Shown here piece after piece: positions 16,289 through 24,038 of a DNA stretch of 64,000 nt. The stretch spans positions 4,526,001 to 4,590,000 of the forward strand of contig CP102272.1 of assembly GCA_025149125.1 (NCBI GenBank), in the 5' to 3' direction. Every line of letters starts with the position of its first letter. The stretch's first letter is position 1. Both the position numbers and the translations under genes were made by a program. The DNA comes from [Clostridium] asparagiforme DSM 15981 (GTDB lineage: Bacteria; Bacillota; Clostridia; Lachnospirales; Lachnospiraceae). The notes beneath the pieces are model-generated. The model had not been told where the DNA came from. It searched no databases and worked only from the letters and a program-made list of their open reading frames with translations.

Positions 16289-17119
16289 ATGAACAAAGAG
16301 CTTCGCACCATCTGTTTTGACAGCGATTTAAAGATTGAGGCCGTCCGATTTGAGGAGATTTCCCAGTCCTTTCCCCCGCATTTCCACGAACACTATGTGG
16401 TGGGTCTGGTGGAGAACGGGGACCGTTCCCTGTCCTGTAAAAACCTGGACTGTCTGCTGAAACCGGGCGATATGGTACTGTTCCATCCGGGCGAAAAACA
16501 TGCCTGCACCCAGCTGGCCGGGGCCGCCCTCAATTACCGCGGCTTCAACATCCCGGAGCCGGTGATGCGCGAGATCACCAGGGAGCTGACCGGGACGCCG
16601 TTTCCGCCGCTGTTTACCAGCAATCTGGTGCAGGACGAGGAGCTGACCGGCCGCCTGATCACCCTGCACAATATGGTGATGAGCGGTTCCGGAGAATTTG
16701 AGAAGGAGGAAATTTTTCTGTTTCTGCTGGACGCCCTGATCACCCGCTACGCCCAGCCCTTTGACGCGCCCATGCCGGAGTGCATGGCTGAGATCGGCCA
16801 AGCCTGCGCCTTTATGGACGAACACTACAGCGAGCGGATCACACTGGAACAGCTCTGCCGCCACTGCGGGCTGAGCAAGTCCACGCTGCTGAGAGCCTTT
16901 ACCAAGGAGCGGGGAATTACCCCCTACCGTTATCTGGAAAACGTCCGCATTAACCAGGCCAAAAAGTTGCTGGAACAGGGCACGTCCCCGGCCCAGGCCG
17001 CGCTCATGACCGGTTTTACGGACCAGAGCCATTTCACCAACTATTTCAGCATGTTCACCGGAGTTGCGCCCGGCGTGTACCGGAAAATCTTTCTGGAGAA
17101 ACCGGACCATTCAAACTAG
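16289..17119 (+). CDS. AraC family transcriptional regulator with cupin sensor
   Basis: 276 residues. Residues 20-85 form an AraC-type cupin (FPPHFHEHYVVGLVENGDR, LKPGDMVLFHPGEKHAC), a common sensor for small effectors. Residues 175-270 hold the two helix-turn-helix units (ITLEQLCRHCGLSKSTLLRAF and AALMTGFTDQSHFTNYFS). ATG follows CAGGAGG by 8 bases. It lies 11 bases before an EamA exporter, which with the DUF2000 gene is its likely target. Confidence 0.9.
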   Translation: MNKELRTICFDSDLKIEAVRFEEISQSFPPHFHEHYVVGLVENGDRSLSCKNLDCLLKPGDMVLFHPGEKHACTQLAGAALNYRGFNIPEPVMREITRELTGTPFPPLFTSNLVQDEELTGRLITLHNMVMSGSGEFEKEEIFLFLLDALITRYAQPFDAPMPECMAEIGQACAFMDEHYSERITLEQLCRHCGLSKSTLLRAFTKERGITPYRYLENVRINQAKKLLEQGTSPAQAALMTGFTDQSHFTNYFSMFTGVAPGVYRKIFLEKPDHSN

Positions 17120-17130
17120 GAGGAACTGTC

Positions 17131-18051
17131 ATGGAACGCAAAACCGCGGCCGGCCATCTGGCGGCCCTGATCACCATTCTCGTGTGGGGAACCACATTTA
17201 TCTCAACCAAACTGCTGCTGGTGGATTTTAAGCCGGTGGAAATCCTATTTTTCCGCTTTGTCATGGGCTACGTCGCGCTGATTCTGGCCTGCCCCCGTAT
17301 GTTGCGCCTGAAGGAGCGGCGGCAGGAGCTCACCTTTGCCCTGGCCGGACTCTGCGGCGTGTGTATGTATTACCTGCTGGAAAATATCGCCCTCACCTAC
17401 ACCCTGGCTTCCAATGTGGGCGTGATCATTTCCGTGGCCCCCTTTTTCACCGCCATGCTGACCCACCTGTTCATGAGGGGCGAGGAACGGCTGAGGCCCA
17501 ACTTTTTCGCTGGATTCGCGGCGGCTATGGCCGGAATCTGCCTGATCAGCTTCAACGGCGCGGAGGGCTTTACCTTGAGTCCGGTGGGCGACCTGCTGGC
17601 CCTGGCCGCAGCCCTTATCTGGGCCTGCTATTCCGTGCTGACCCGCAAAATCAGCGGCTTCGGCTACGGCACCATCCAGGCCACCAGGAGGATTTTCTTC
17701 TACGGGCTTTTGTTTATGGCTCCCACCCTGTTTTTGTTTGACTTCAACCCGGACCTGACCCGTTTTTCCAACCCGGTTTATTTATTCAACATCCTGTTCC
17801 TGGGTTTCGGAGCTTCCGCTCTCTGCTTTGTGACCTGGAACACGGCCGTGCGGGTACTCGGCGCGGTCAAGACCAGCATTTATATTTACATGGTGCCGGT
17901 GATCACGGTGGTTACCTCGGTGATCGTGCTGGGCGAGACCGTGACCCCGGCCTCCGCCCTGGGAATCCTGCTGACCCTGACCGGTCTACTGCTTTCGGAA
18001 TCTAAATTTGAATGGAAGAAAAGGAGTACACAAAATGGACTTGCAGAATGA
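17131..18051 (+). CDS. EamA/DMT superfamily transporter
   Basis: 306-residue inner-membrane carrier of the drug/metabolite transporter family, with ten predicted helices in two EamA repeats (residues 9-145 and 155-295). The conserved early motif WGTTFISTKLLL is present. Members export amino acids, nucleosides or other metabolites; the substrate is unknown. Ribosome site AGGAGG. The 3' end overlaps the DUF2000 gene by 17 bases, so both belong to the AraC operon. Confidence 0.9.
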   Translation: MERKTAAGHLAALITILVWGTTFISTKLLLVDFKPVEILFFRFVMGYVALILACPRMLRLKERRQELTFALAGLCGVCMYYLLENIALTYTLASNVGVIISVAPFFTAMLTHLFMRGEERLRPNFFAGFAAAMAGICLISFNGAEGFTLSPVGDLLALAAALIWACYSVLTRKISGFGYGTIQATRRIFFYGLLFMAPTLFLFDFNPDLTRFSNPVYLFNILFLGFGASALCFVTWNTAVRVLGAVKTSIYIYMVPVITVVTSVIVLGETVTPASALGILLTLTGLLLSESKFEWKKRSTQNGLAE

Positions 18052-18457
18052 GAAATGCGTGATGGTAATCGATGAAAATCTGCCGATGGGAATCATCGCC
18101 AACACGGCGGCGATCCTCGGCATCACCCTGGGGAAGAAACGGCCTTACGTGGTGGGCTGCGACGTGGAGGATCAATCGGGCGGCGGGCACCTGGGCATCG
18201 TCGAGCTCCCGGTTCCGATTTTAAAAGGGAATCCCGGCCTGATCCGGGAGATTCGGGAAAAGCTTTACCAGCCTGAATTTGAGGACCTGACCGTGGTGGA
18301 CTTCACCGACCTGGCCCAGAGCTGCAAGACCTACGAGGAATTCATGGGGAAAATGGCCCAGGCCTCCGGGGACGAGTTAAACTACTTTGGCCTGGCCATC
18401 TGCGGGTCCAAGAAGAAGGTCAACAAGCTGACCGGAAGCATGCCCCTGCTGCGGTAG
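18035..18457 (+). CDS. DUF2000 family protein
   Basis: 140-residue cytosolic protein of the DUF2000 family, which has a peptidyl-tRNA-hydrolase-2-like fold but no established function. Typical motifs are KCVMVIDENLPMGIIANTAAILGI near the N-terminus (read in parts), VVGCDVEDQSG and FGLAICGSKKKVNKLTGS at the end. Start chosen at 18035 after AAAAGGAG; the frame begins nine codons earlier inside the EamA gene. The AraC-EamA-DUF2000 combination suggests a shared small-molecule response. Confidence 0.8.
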   Translation: MDLQNEKCVMVIDENLPMGIIANTAAILGITLGKKRPYVVGCDVEDQSGGGHLGIVELPVPILKGNPGLIREIREKLYQPEFEDLTVVDFTDLAQSCKTYEEFMGKMAQASGDELNYFGLAICGSKKKVNKLTGSMPLLR

Positions 18458-18507
18458 CCGGTTCACAAACTGCTAACATTATGTTCATAAAAGTGTTACA
18501 GAAAGAT

Positions 18508-18630
18508 CAAATTCTCCTCACAATTTCCCTCTATACTTATAAATGTAAAGAGCTAATGCTAACAAGACTTTTTTTCATAATACTCTGGCCGGCAGGGAAC
18601 ACCTGACCGGCCTCCTCCTTTTTTCAGGGC
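18508..18630 (+). ncRNA. three-copy intergenic module, copy C (candidate small RNA)
   Basis: CAAATT (18508-18513), 18-base spacer ending CTC, TATACT (18532-18537), a variable stretch and TTTCATAA. A GGCCGGCAGG/CCTGACCGGCC hairpin (18587-18612) follows, then TCCTCC, a T-run and CAGGGC. Same order and orientation as copies A and B. It lies between the DUF2000 gene and the 45-codon ORF. Confidence 0.5.
18587..18624 (+). terminator. hairpin terminator of module copy C
   Basis: Ten-bp GC stem with one bulged A, 5-base loop, then TCCTCC and six T bases. It may also end the AraC operon. Confidence 0.75.
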
Positions 18631-18700
18631 TGTCCCCACGTTTTTGTCCAACTCATAATTTTTCCGGTTCCCACCCATACTAAGACCGGAGGTGAGAGAG

Positions 18701-18838
18701 ATGGCAAAGGACGAGACAAACGCAACCAACCGCGACACATCAAGCGATACCGACCGGACCAGGAAATCGGGCTGCGGTTCTGTGGAACCCCTTCCCGAGA
18801 GCTCCAGACCGCGGCGCGACGGCCCCGGCGGAGACTGA
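18701..18838 (+). CDS. 45-residue hydrophilic small protein
   Basis: The ORF starts at ATG 18701, 8 bases after GGAGG within CGGAGGTGAGAGAG, and stops at 18838. The product is very polar, rich in Asp, Thr, Ser, Arg and Pro (MAKDETNATNRDTSSDTDR, then a KSGCGS motif and a RPRRDGPGGD end). It has no hydrophobic segment. The strong ribosome site and the terminator just after it argue for real translation. No family was recognised. Confidence 0.5.
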   Translation: MAKDETNATNRDTSSDTDRTRKSGCGSVEPLPESSRPRRDGPGGD

Positions 18839-18853
18839 TTGGGGAAAAAACAG

Positions 18854-18913
18854 AAAAAAAGAACGGAAGCGGACTCCGGGAGATCAGATTCCCGGATGTT
18901 CGGCTTCCGTTTT
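18854..18913. terminator. convergent terminator
   Basis: AACGGAAGC pairs with GCTTCCGTT, with an inner CCGGGA/TCCCGG helix. There is a seven-base T-run on the minus side and four T bases on the plus side. It ends both the small ORF and the GntR gene. Confidence 0.85.
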
Positions 18914-20402
18914 AGTTTGAATATTCAGATATCATGTGGCGGCCGGCGGTGCCTAACCGGATGTAACGCGCCTCCTCCTGCCGCAGAAAGCGCTCGCACT
19001 CCTCCGCAAATCCCTCCGCGCTCCCCTCTTCCAGGCGCTGCGCCAGCAGTTTCGCGGGGGCGAGGGCGGGGCCAGGGCCGTTGTCGGGGCCGGGGCCGCT
19101 GCCAGAATCGGGGCCGTTGTCGAGGCCGGGGCCGCCTCCGGCACTGCCTCCGCTATCTGCGCCTGTTTTCCGCCGCTGCAATTCCAGGGGATAGCCCCAG
19201 GCCGTCAGCTGCCGGACCATGCCGTAGCACTCCCGGACAAACATGGAGGGACATTGGACCCCGATGAAATCCAGTACCCGTTCAAGACAGAGACAGCGCT
19301 CTTCCTCCTTCAAACAAGACAGACGCTGCTTTAACTCCGCTGCCGCCTCCGGCGCCGCGCTCTCCAGGGCGCACCGGGCGACCGGGCGGATGGTGAGCGC
19401 CAGAAACTGCAGGCTTTCCCGGTACAGCCTGAAGCTATCCCGAAGCTCCGGGCTCCCCAGATCTATTTCCCCCGGCTGCGCGCAGACCAGGGTTCCCTTT
19501 CCGTGATGGGAGCGGACCAGGCCCAGGCGGCTTAAAAGCTCCAGCGTCCGCCGCACCGTGTTCACCCCAACCCCGTAGGTCCCTGCCAACTGGGGCAGGG
19601 AGGGCAGGTAACTGCCCGCGGGATAGGTCTGATCGATCATCTCCCGGATCAGGCGGGAGGCTAGAGTATAGCGCAGCTGCGGCCTCCGGCTGTAAATATT
19701 GCACTGAAAATGCACGGGCCTTACATTCTCCATGTGATACTCTGCAGCCGCCTGCTCCATAAAGGCGTACAGCTGCCCCGCGGCGACGGCGGTGATCCGC
19801 TCCAATTCCCGCTGCAGCAGATCAATAATTTCATCCCTGGACGTGCCCGGCAGATCCAGAGCCGGCCGCTGCCGCTCCTCCCAGTTGGTCAGATACGGGT
19901 AACGGATGTAGCGGATCACTTCCCAGTAGCAGTTTATGATCAGACCGTTGTTCAAAGCTTTCAGGGCAAGAATATACAGCTGCACCGGCATGGACACCGA
20001 CCCTGGGCCGGGATCGGAGAGTCCTTGCAGCAGCACCTCCCACTCCGCTCTGCTTAAACGGCGCATCCCGGCCTGCAACAGCGGTTCGATTAACAGCCGC
20101 TGGGCCTGAATCAGATCCCGGATCCCCTCCCTGCGCGGCACAAAATAGGCGGCGGCGTTCCGGCGAAAATCGGCGGATTCCGCCTTGTAGACCACCAAAG
20201 CCGCCTTGCGGGCATCCATTTTAATATAACCGTTTTTTTCTAAAATTCTCAGCCCCGCTCTCACCGTAGCGGGCGCCATTCGAAAGATTCCGCATATTTT
20301 TTGGATCGACGGAAGCCGGTCTCCGCAGACATAAAAACCACAGCGTATTCTGGCCTCATAATATTCGTATATCAGACGGTAAAACCCATCGCCAGACTTC
20401 AT
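18912..20402 (-). CDS. regulator with two GntR-type winged-helix domains
   Basis: 496 residues. A GntR-like winged helix lies at residues 5-70 (GDRLPSIQKICGIFRMAPATV, then LRILEKNGYIKM). A second is at about 245-310 (GSYLPSLPQLAGTYGVGVNTV, then LELLSRLGLVRSHHGKGT). The stretches between and after are helical and match no effector domain I know. A Gly/Pro/Asp linker (about 415-450, encoded by GGGGCC-like repeats) precedes the C-terminal helix. The start at 20402 follows AAGGAGGGG. It is 39 bases after the hybrid kinase gene on the same strand, so it probably belongs to the signalling operon. Confidence 0.7.
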   Translation of the reverse strand: MKSGDGFYRLIYEYYEARIRCGFYVCGDRLPSIQKICGIFRMAPATVRAGLRILEKNGYIKMDARKAALVVYKAESADFRRNAAAYFVPRREGIRDLIQAQRLLIEPLLQAGMRRLSRAEWEVLLQGLSDPGPGSVSMPVQLYILALKALNNGLIINCYWEVIRYIRYPYLTNWEERQRPALDLPGTSRDEIIDLLQRELERITAVAAGQLYAFMEQAAAEYHMENVRPVHFQCNIYSRRPQLRYTLASRLIREMIDQTYPAGSYLPSLPQLAGTYGVGVNTVRRTLELLSRLGLVRSHHGKGTLVCAQPGEIDLGSPELRDSFRLYRESLQFLALTIRPVARCALESAAPEAAAELKQRLSCLKEEERCLCLERVLDFIGVQCPSMFVRECYGMVRQLTAWGYPLELQRRKTGADSGGSAGGGPGLDNGPDSGSGPGPDNGPGPALAPAKLLAQRLEEGSAEGFAEECERFLRQEEARYIRLGTAGRHMISEYSN

Positions 20403-20441
20403 CCCGTCCCCTCCTTCGCCGCCCGTTGCACCGGCGCGCCT

Positions 20442-23400
20442 TCAGTCTTCCTTGCCGAACACAAAATCATACAACAGCTGGTACAGCCGCTGCGGGTCCA
20501 CAGGCTTTGCCAGGTGGGCGTTCATGCCCGCAGCCTTACTTTTCTCGATGTCGTCGTCAAAGGCGTTGGCCGTCATGGCGATGATCGGTACCGTGTGCGC
20601 GTCCGCGTTGCTCAGATGCCGGATGTTGTTGGCCGCCGTGAGGCCGTCCATCAGAGGCATGCGGATGTCCATGAGGATGGCGTCGTAATAGCCGGGTTCG
20701 GATTTGCTGAACCGCTCCAGGGCCCGCAGCCCGTTCTCCGCGGTGTCCACCTCAAAGCCCTTATCCCGCAGAAGCAGGGCCGCCACCTCGGTGTTGATCT
20801 GATTGTCCTCCACCAGCAGAATCCGTTTTCCGGCGAAATTATATTCCACGTTGACGGGCTGCCGCCGCTCCTCCTTCTCCCCAAGAGCTCTGGTGAAGGC
20901 CGACACCAAGGAAGATTTGAACATAGGTTTGCTCATCAGCAGGTTGACGCCCGCCAGCTTGGCCTCGTGCTCGATGGAGAGCCAGTCGTAGGCGGTCATG
21001 ATGATGATGGTGACGTCCGGCCCCACAATGGCGCGGATGCGCCTGGCCGTCTCGATGCCGTCCATATCCGGCATCTTCCAGTCCACCAGGATCATGTCGA
21101 AATACCGGCCATTGTCCTTCAAACCGGCCACCAAATCCACCGCCTTGCGGCCGCTGTCCACCCACTGGGCCTGGACGCCCATCTCCCGCAGGGTCGAAAC
21201 CGCGCTCTCGCAGACCGCCACATCGTCGTCCACCACCAGCGTTTTTAGATGGGAAAAATTGTAATCGTGCTTTTTCTGGCTGTGGCGGTGCTTCTCCTCC
21301 TCGGAGATCCCCAGCTTCACATCTACGGTAAATTCGGTGCCGATCCCCTTGATGGAGCGCACTGTGATCCTTCCGTCCATCATATCCACGATATTTTTGG
21401 AGATCGCCAGCCCCAGGCCGGTCCCGCCGTACACCGCGGTGGTGCCGGTGGATTCCTGGGAGAAGGGCTCGAAAATGTGGGGAATGAACTCCTCGCTCAT
21501 GCCCACGCCGGTGTCGTTTACAATGAAGCGCAGCACGGCGTCGTTTTTCGTCTTCTTCCGCTGGGAGGCCGAGAAGGTGACCTTTCCGCCCTCGCTCGTA
21601 AATTTGATGGCGTTGCTGAGGATGTTGATAAGCACCTGCTGCAGCTTCATGGCATCGCCCACGTAATAGTCGTCCAGCACCGGGTCCGCGATGCATTCGT
21701 AGTCCACCCCCTTGGAGGCGGCCTGGGCGTAACAGATGGAGTTGATTCCGTTCAGGAACTCCTCGGTTGGAATCTTTTCATTTTTCAGCAGCATCTTGCC
21801 GCTCTCGATCCGGCTCATATCCAGGATATCGTTGATCAGCGACAGCAGAAAACGGGAGGAAATGCCGATTTTGGAGATGCAGTCCGCCACCTGCTCGTCG
21901 TCCCCGATGTGCTGGGCCGCAATGGTGCTCATTCCGATGATCGCGTTCATGGGCGTGCGGATTTCGTGGCTCATGCGGGAGAGAAAATCGGACTTGGCGG
22001 CGTTAGCCTGCTCCGCGGCCACCAGCGCGGCGGCCAGCTCCTCCTTCTGACGCTGTTCCTGGCGGACCACATCGGTCACGTCGGTCCGCGCCATGCACAC
22101 CCGCTTCAGCTCCCGGCTGATGTAGAATACCTGAATCCGCTTGACGCGCAGGCTGCCGCTGTTGTCGCGCATCTCCACGCTGAACGTGTAGGACGGCTGA
22201 TGCTCCAGCTGTTTCTGCATATACTCAAAATCCAAATGTGCAAGGTATTCCCGCTTTGCCGGGCCGTCCATAAAACGGTCCGCGATGCGGCGGATCTCCT
22301 TCTGGAATACCCCATCCCGCATGATCGTGTCCTTGATCTGTTCATCGTAGGAAATCAGGCGGTGAACCCCCGCAGGGATGTTGATCTCCGTGATCACATC
22401 GTAATCCAGCGCCGCGATCTGCATGAGCAGCTGTTCCCGCAGCTTCTGTTCGGTGATGTCAAAGGTGTAGAAGAATGTGATAATATCGTTGTTCTCAGGA
22501 TTTACGCAGAGGCGGAAGCTGGTGCTTCCCCAAAACGCTCCGCCGCCTTTACGCCTGCGCAGAAAATCCATATGGAAATCCGCTTTGCCGGCGGCGTAAT
22601 CCGCCAGCACCTTCTCACGGTTTAAGTTGGTGCGGATCTTCTCCCCGCAGACCGGGTCTACGGCGGAAGCAGCCAGATTCTCAATGGTCTGGTCGTAGCT
22701 GTTCCCCACCGAAGCAATAGCAACATCCTCTGTGGCCATATAACTCTCCACCTGGTTCCGGGTCAGATTGAGCCGCCCCTGTGTGCTGCCCCCGGCTGAG
22801 GACAGCTCCGCAAAATAGGACAATTCCTGCTCGTAGAGTTCCCTCTCCCGCTTCTGAAGCAGCTTTTCATCCGTGATGTCCACAAACACGCAGTAGAAAA
22901 ATGATTCTCCGCTCAGTTCCCGGAACAGCTGGGCCTTGACGGAAACCCAGCGCACGGTCCCGTCCTTGCGGATCAGACGGTTCTCCGTGTGGATCGTATT
23001 GCCCGTGGCCAGCTGCCGGTTCAGGGTATCAACCAACACCTTCAGGTCGTCCGGATAAATAACCGAAGCCATCCGGTTTCCCAGCGCAGCGAATTCCTCC
23101 CTGGAATAGCCGAGAAATTCAAACAAGCCGTCGTTGGCGTCGATCACGGAAAAACCGGCGTCAAAACGACAGCGGAATACCGCCCCGGGAATATTGTTGT
23201 ACAGGTTCAGCACTTCCTCCTGGGCGCGCTTTTGAGCCGTGATGTCGATGCAAACCGAGGTGATGGCCGCCCGGCCGTCCTCGGCGGTCATCCTTTTTCC
23301 CACATCGTGAACCCAGATAAAGGAGCCGTCCTTTTTCTTCATCCGGTACTCCACCATGTACTCTCCGGCCGCCTCCAGCTGGCCGGCCACCTCCTGATCC

Positions 23401-24038
23401 ACCATGCCGCGGTCGTCCGGATGCATGCAGTTGGTGATCATGCCGTCTATATCGTCGATAAATTCCGCCTCGGTCTCATAACCCAGGTAGCGCAGCATCT
23501 GGCGGTTGACAAAGTAGAAGGGAAAACCGTCTTCTATGTAACCGCCCATCATACCTCCGGGCAGCGAATCGTTGAGCAGCTCCTGGCGCTGGCGGACCGT
23601 GTTCCGGATCACCAGCGTCTGGGGATAGTGCTCGGCTCCCTGCTGGCTGTTGCCAGGCTCCGCAAAATGCAGGCTGGCGATCTCCCACACGCCCTCCGCC
23701 GCTTCAACCAGGGTAAAGAAACACCGAAGCCGCCATATATACACCGTGTTCTTCAGCACAATCTCAAAGGAAAGACTGACGACATCCTCCCGGATCGGCT
23801 GCTGGTGAATCACGGTAAAATCCAGGTCAAAGGGCTCCGGAATCTCCAGAATATCCTCCCGGAGATACGCGGCCATCGCCTCTTTACCTCTGGCGGATTC
23901 ATGCTCCCCGGTCCCCACAAAGGTGACGTCCTCCGTCAGATACTCCACCGTCTTTTTCCAGTCCCGCTCCTCAAACCACACCCGGCAGAACTCCCGTATT
24001 GTCTCAATCGCTGTCATCTGTCTCCTCATCCGGCTCAT
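20442..24038 (-). CDS. multi-PAS hybrid sensor histidine kinase with two receiver domains
   Basis: About 1198 residues, no membrane segments. Order: SnoaL-like domain (1-135), two clear PAS domains (about 145-405; the first ends VCIDITAQKR), two further PAS-like domains (to about 670), and HisKA with the phospho-His in FLSRMSHEIRTPMN (about 690). Then come the ATPase (NAIKF, GVGMS, GGTGLGLAIS) and two receivers with Asp in ILVDWKMP (about 984) and ILMDIRMP (about 1123). The ATG at 24038 overlaps the preceding stop (ATGA). An in-frame ATG at 24017 after AGGAGA and a GTG at 24047 are alternatives. No Hpt or output domain; it probably signals to neighbouring proteins. Confidence 0.85.
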   Translation of the reverse strand: MSRMRRQMTAIETIREFCRVWFEERDWKKTVEYLTEDVTFVGTGEHESARGKEAMAAYLREDILEIPEPFDLDFTVIHQQPIREDVVSLSFEIVLKNTVYIWRLRCFFTLVEAAEGVWEIASLHFAEPGNSQQGAEHYPQTLVIRNTVRQRQELLNDSLPGGMMGGYIEDGFPFYFVNRQMLRYLGYETEAEFIDDIDGMITNCMHPDDRGMVDQEVAGQLEAAGEYMVEYRMKKKDGSFIWVHDVGKRMTAEDGRAAITSVCIDITAQKRAQEEVLNLYNNIPGAVFRCRFDAGFSVIDANDGLFEFLGYSREEFAALGNRMASVIYPDDLKVLVDTLNRQLATGNTIHTENRLIRKDGTVRWVSVKAQLFRELSGESFFYCVFVDITDEKLLQKRERELYEQELSYFAELSSAGGSTQGRLNLTRNQVESYMATEDVAIASVGNSYDQTIENLAASAVDPVCGEKIRTNLNREKVLADYAAGKADFHMDFLRRRKGGGAFWGSTSFRLCVNPENNDIITFFYTFDITEQKLREQLLMQIAALDYDVITEINIPAGVHRLISYDEQIKDTIMRDGVFQKEIRRIADRFMDGPAKREYLAHLDFEYMQKQLEHQPSYTFSVEMRDNSGSLRVKRIQVFYISRELKRVCMARTDVTDVVRQEQRQKEELAAALVAAEQANAAKSDFLSRMSHEIRTPMNAIIGMSTIAAQHIGDDEQVADCISKIGISSRFLLSLINDILDMSRIESGKMLLKNEKIPTEEFLNGINSICYAQAASKGVDYECIADPVLDDYYVGDAMKLQQVLINILSNAIKFTSEGGKVTFSASQRKKTKNDAVLRFIVNDTGVGMSEEFIPHIFEPFSQESTGTTAVYGGTGLGLAISKNIVDMMDGRITVRSIKGIGTEFTVDVKLGISEEEKHRHSQKKHDYNFSHLKTLVVDDDVAVCESAVSTLREMGVQAQWVDSGRKAVDLVAGLKDNGRYFDMILVDWKMPDMDGIETARRIRAIVGPDVTIIIMTAYDWLSIEHEAKLAGVNLLMSKPMFKSSLVSAFTRALGEKEERRQPVNVEYNFAGKRILLVEDNQINTEVAALLLRDKGFEVDTAENGLRALERFSKSEPGYYDAILMDIRMPLMDGLTAANNIRHLSNADAHTVPIIAMTANAFDDDIEKSKAAGMNAHLAKPVDPQRLYQLLYDFVFGKED

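Noticed and set aside
19060..19150. GGGGCC-like tandem repeats as a non-coding repeat
   Set aside because: They stay in frame within the GntR-type gene and encode its Gly/Pro/Asp linker.
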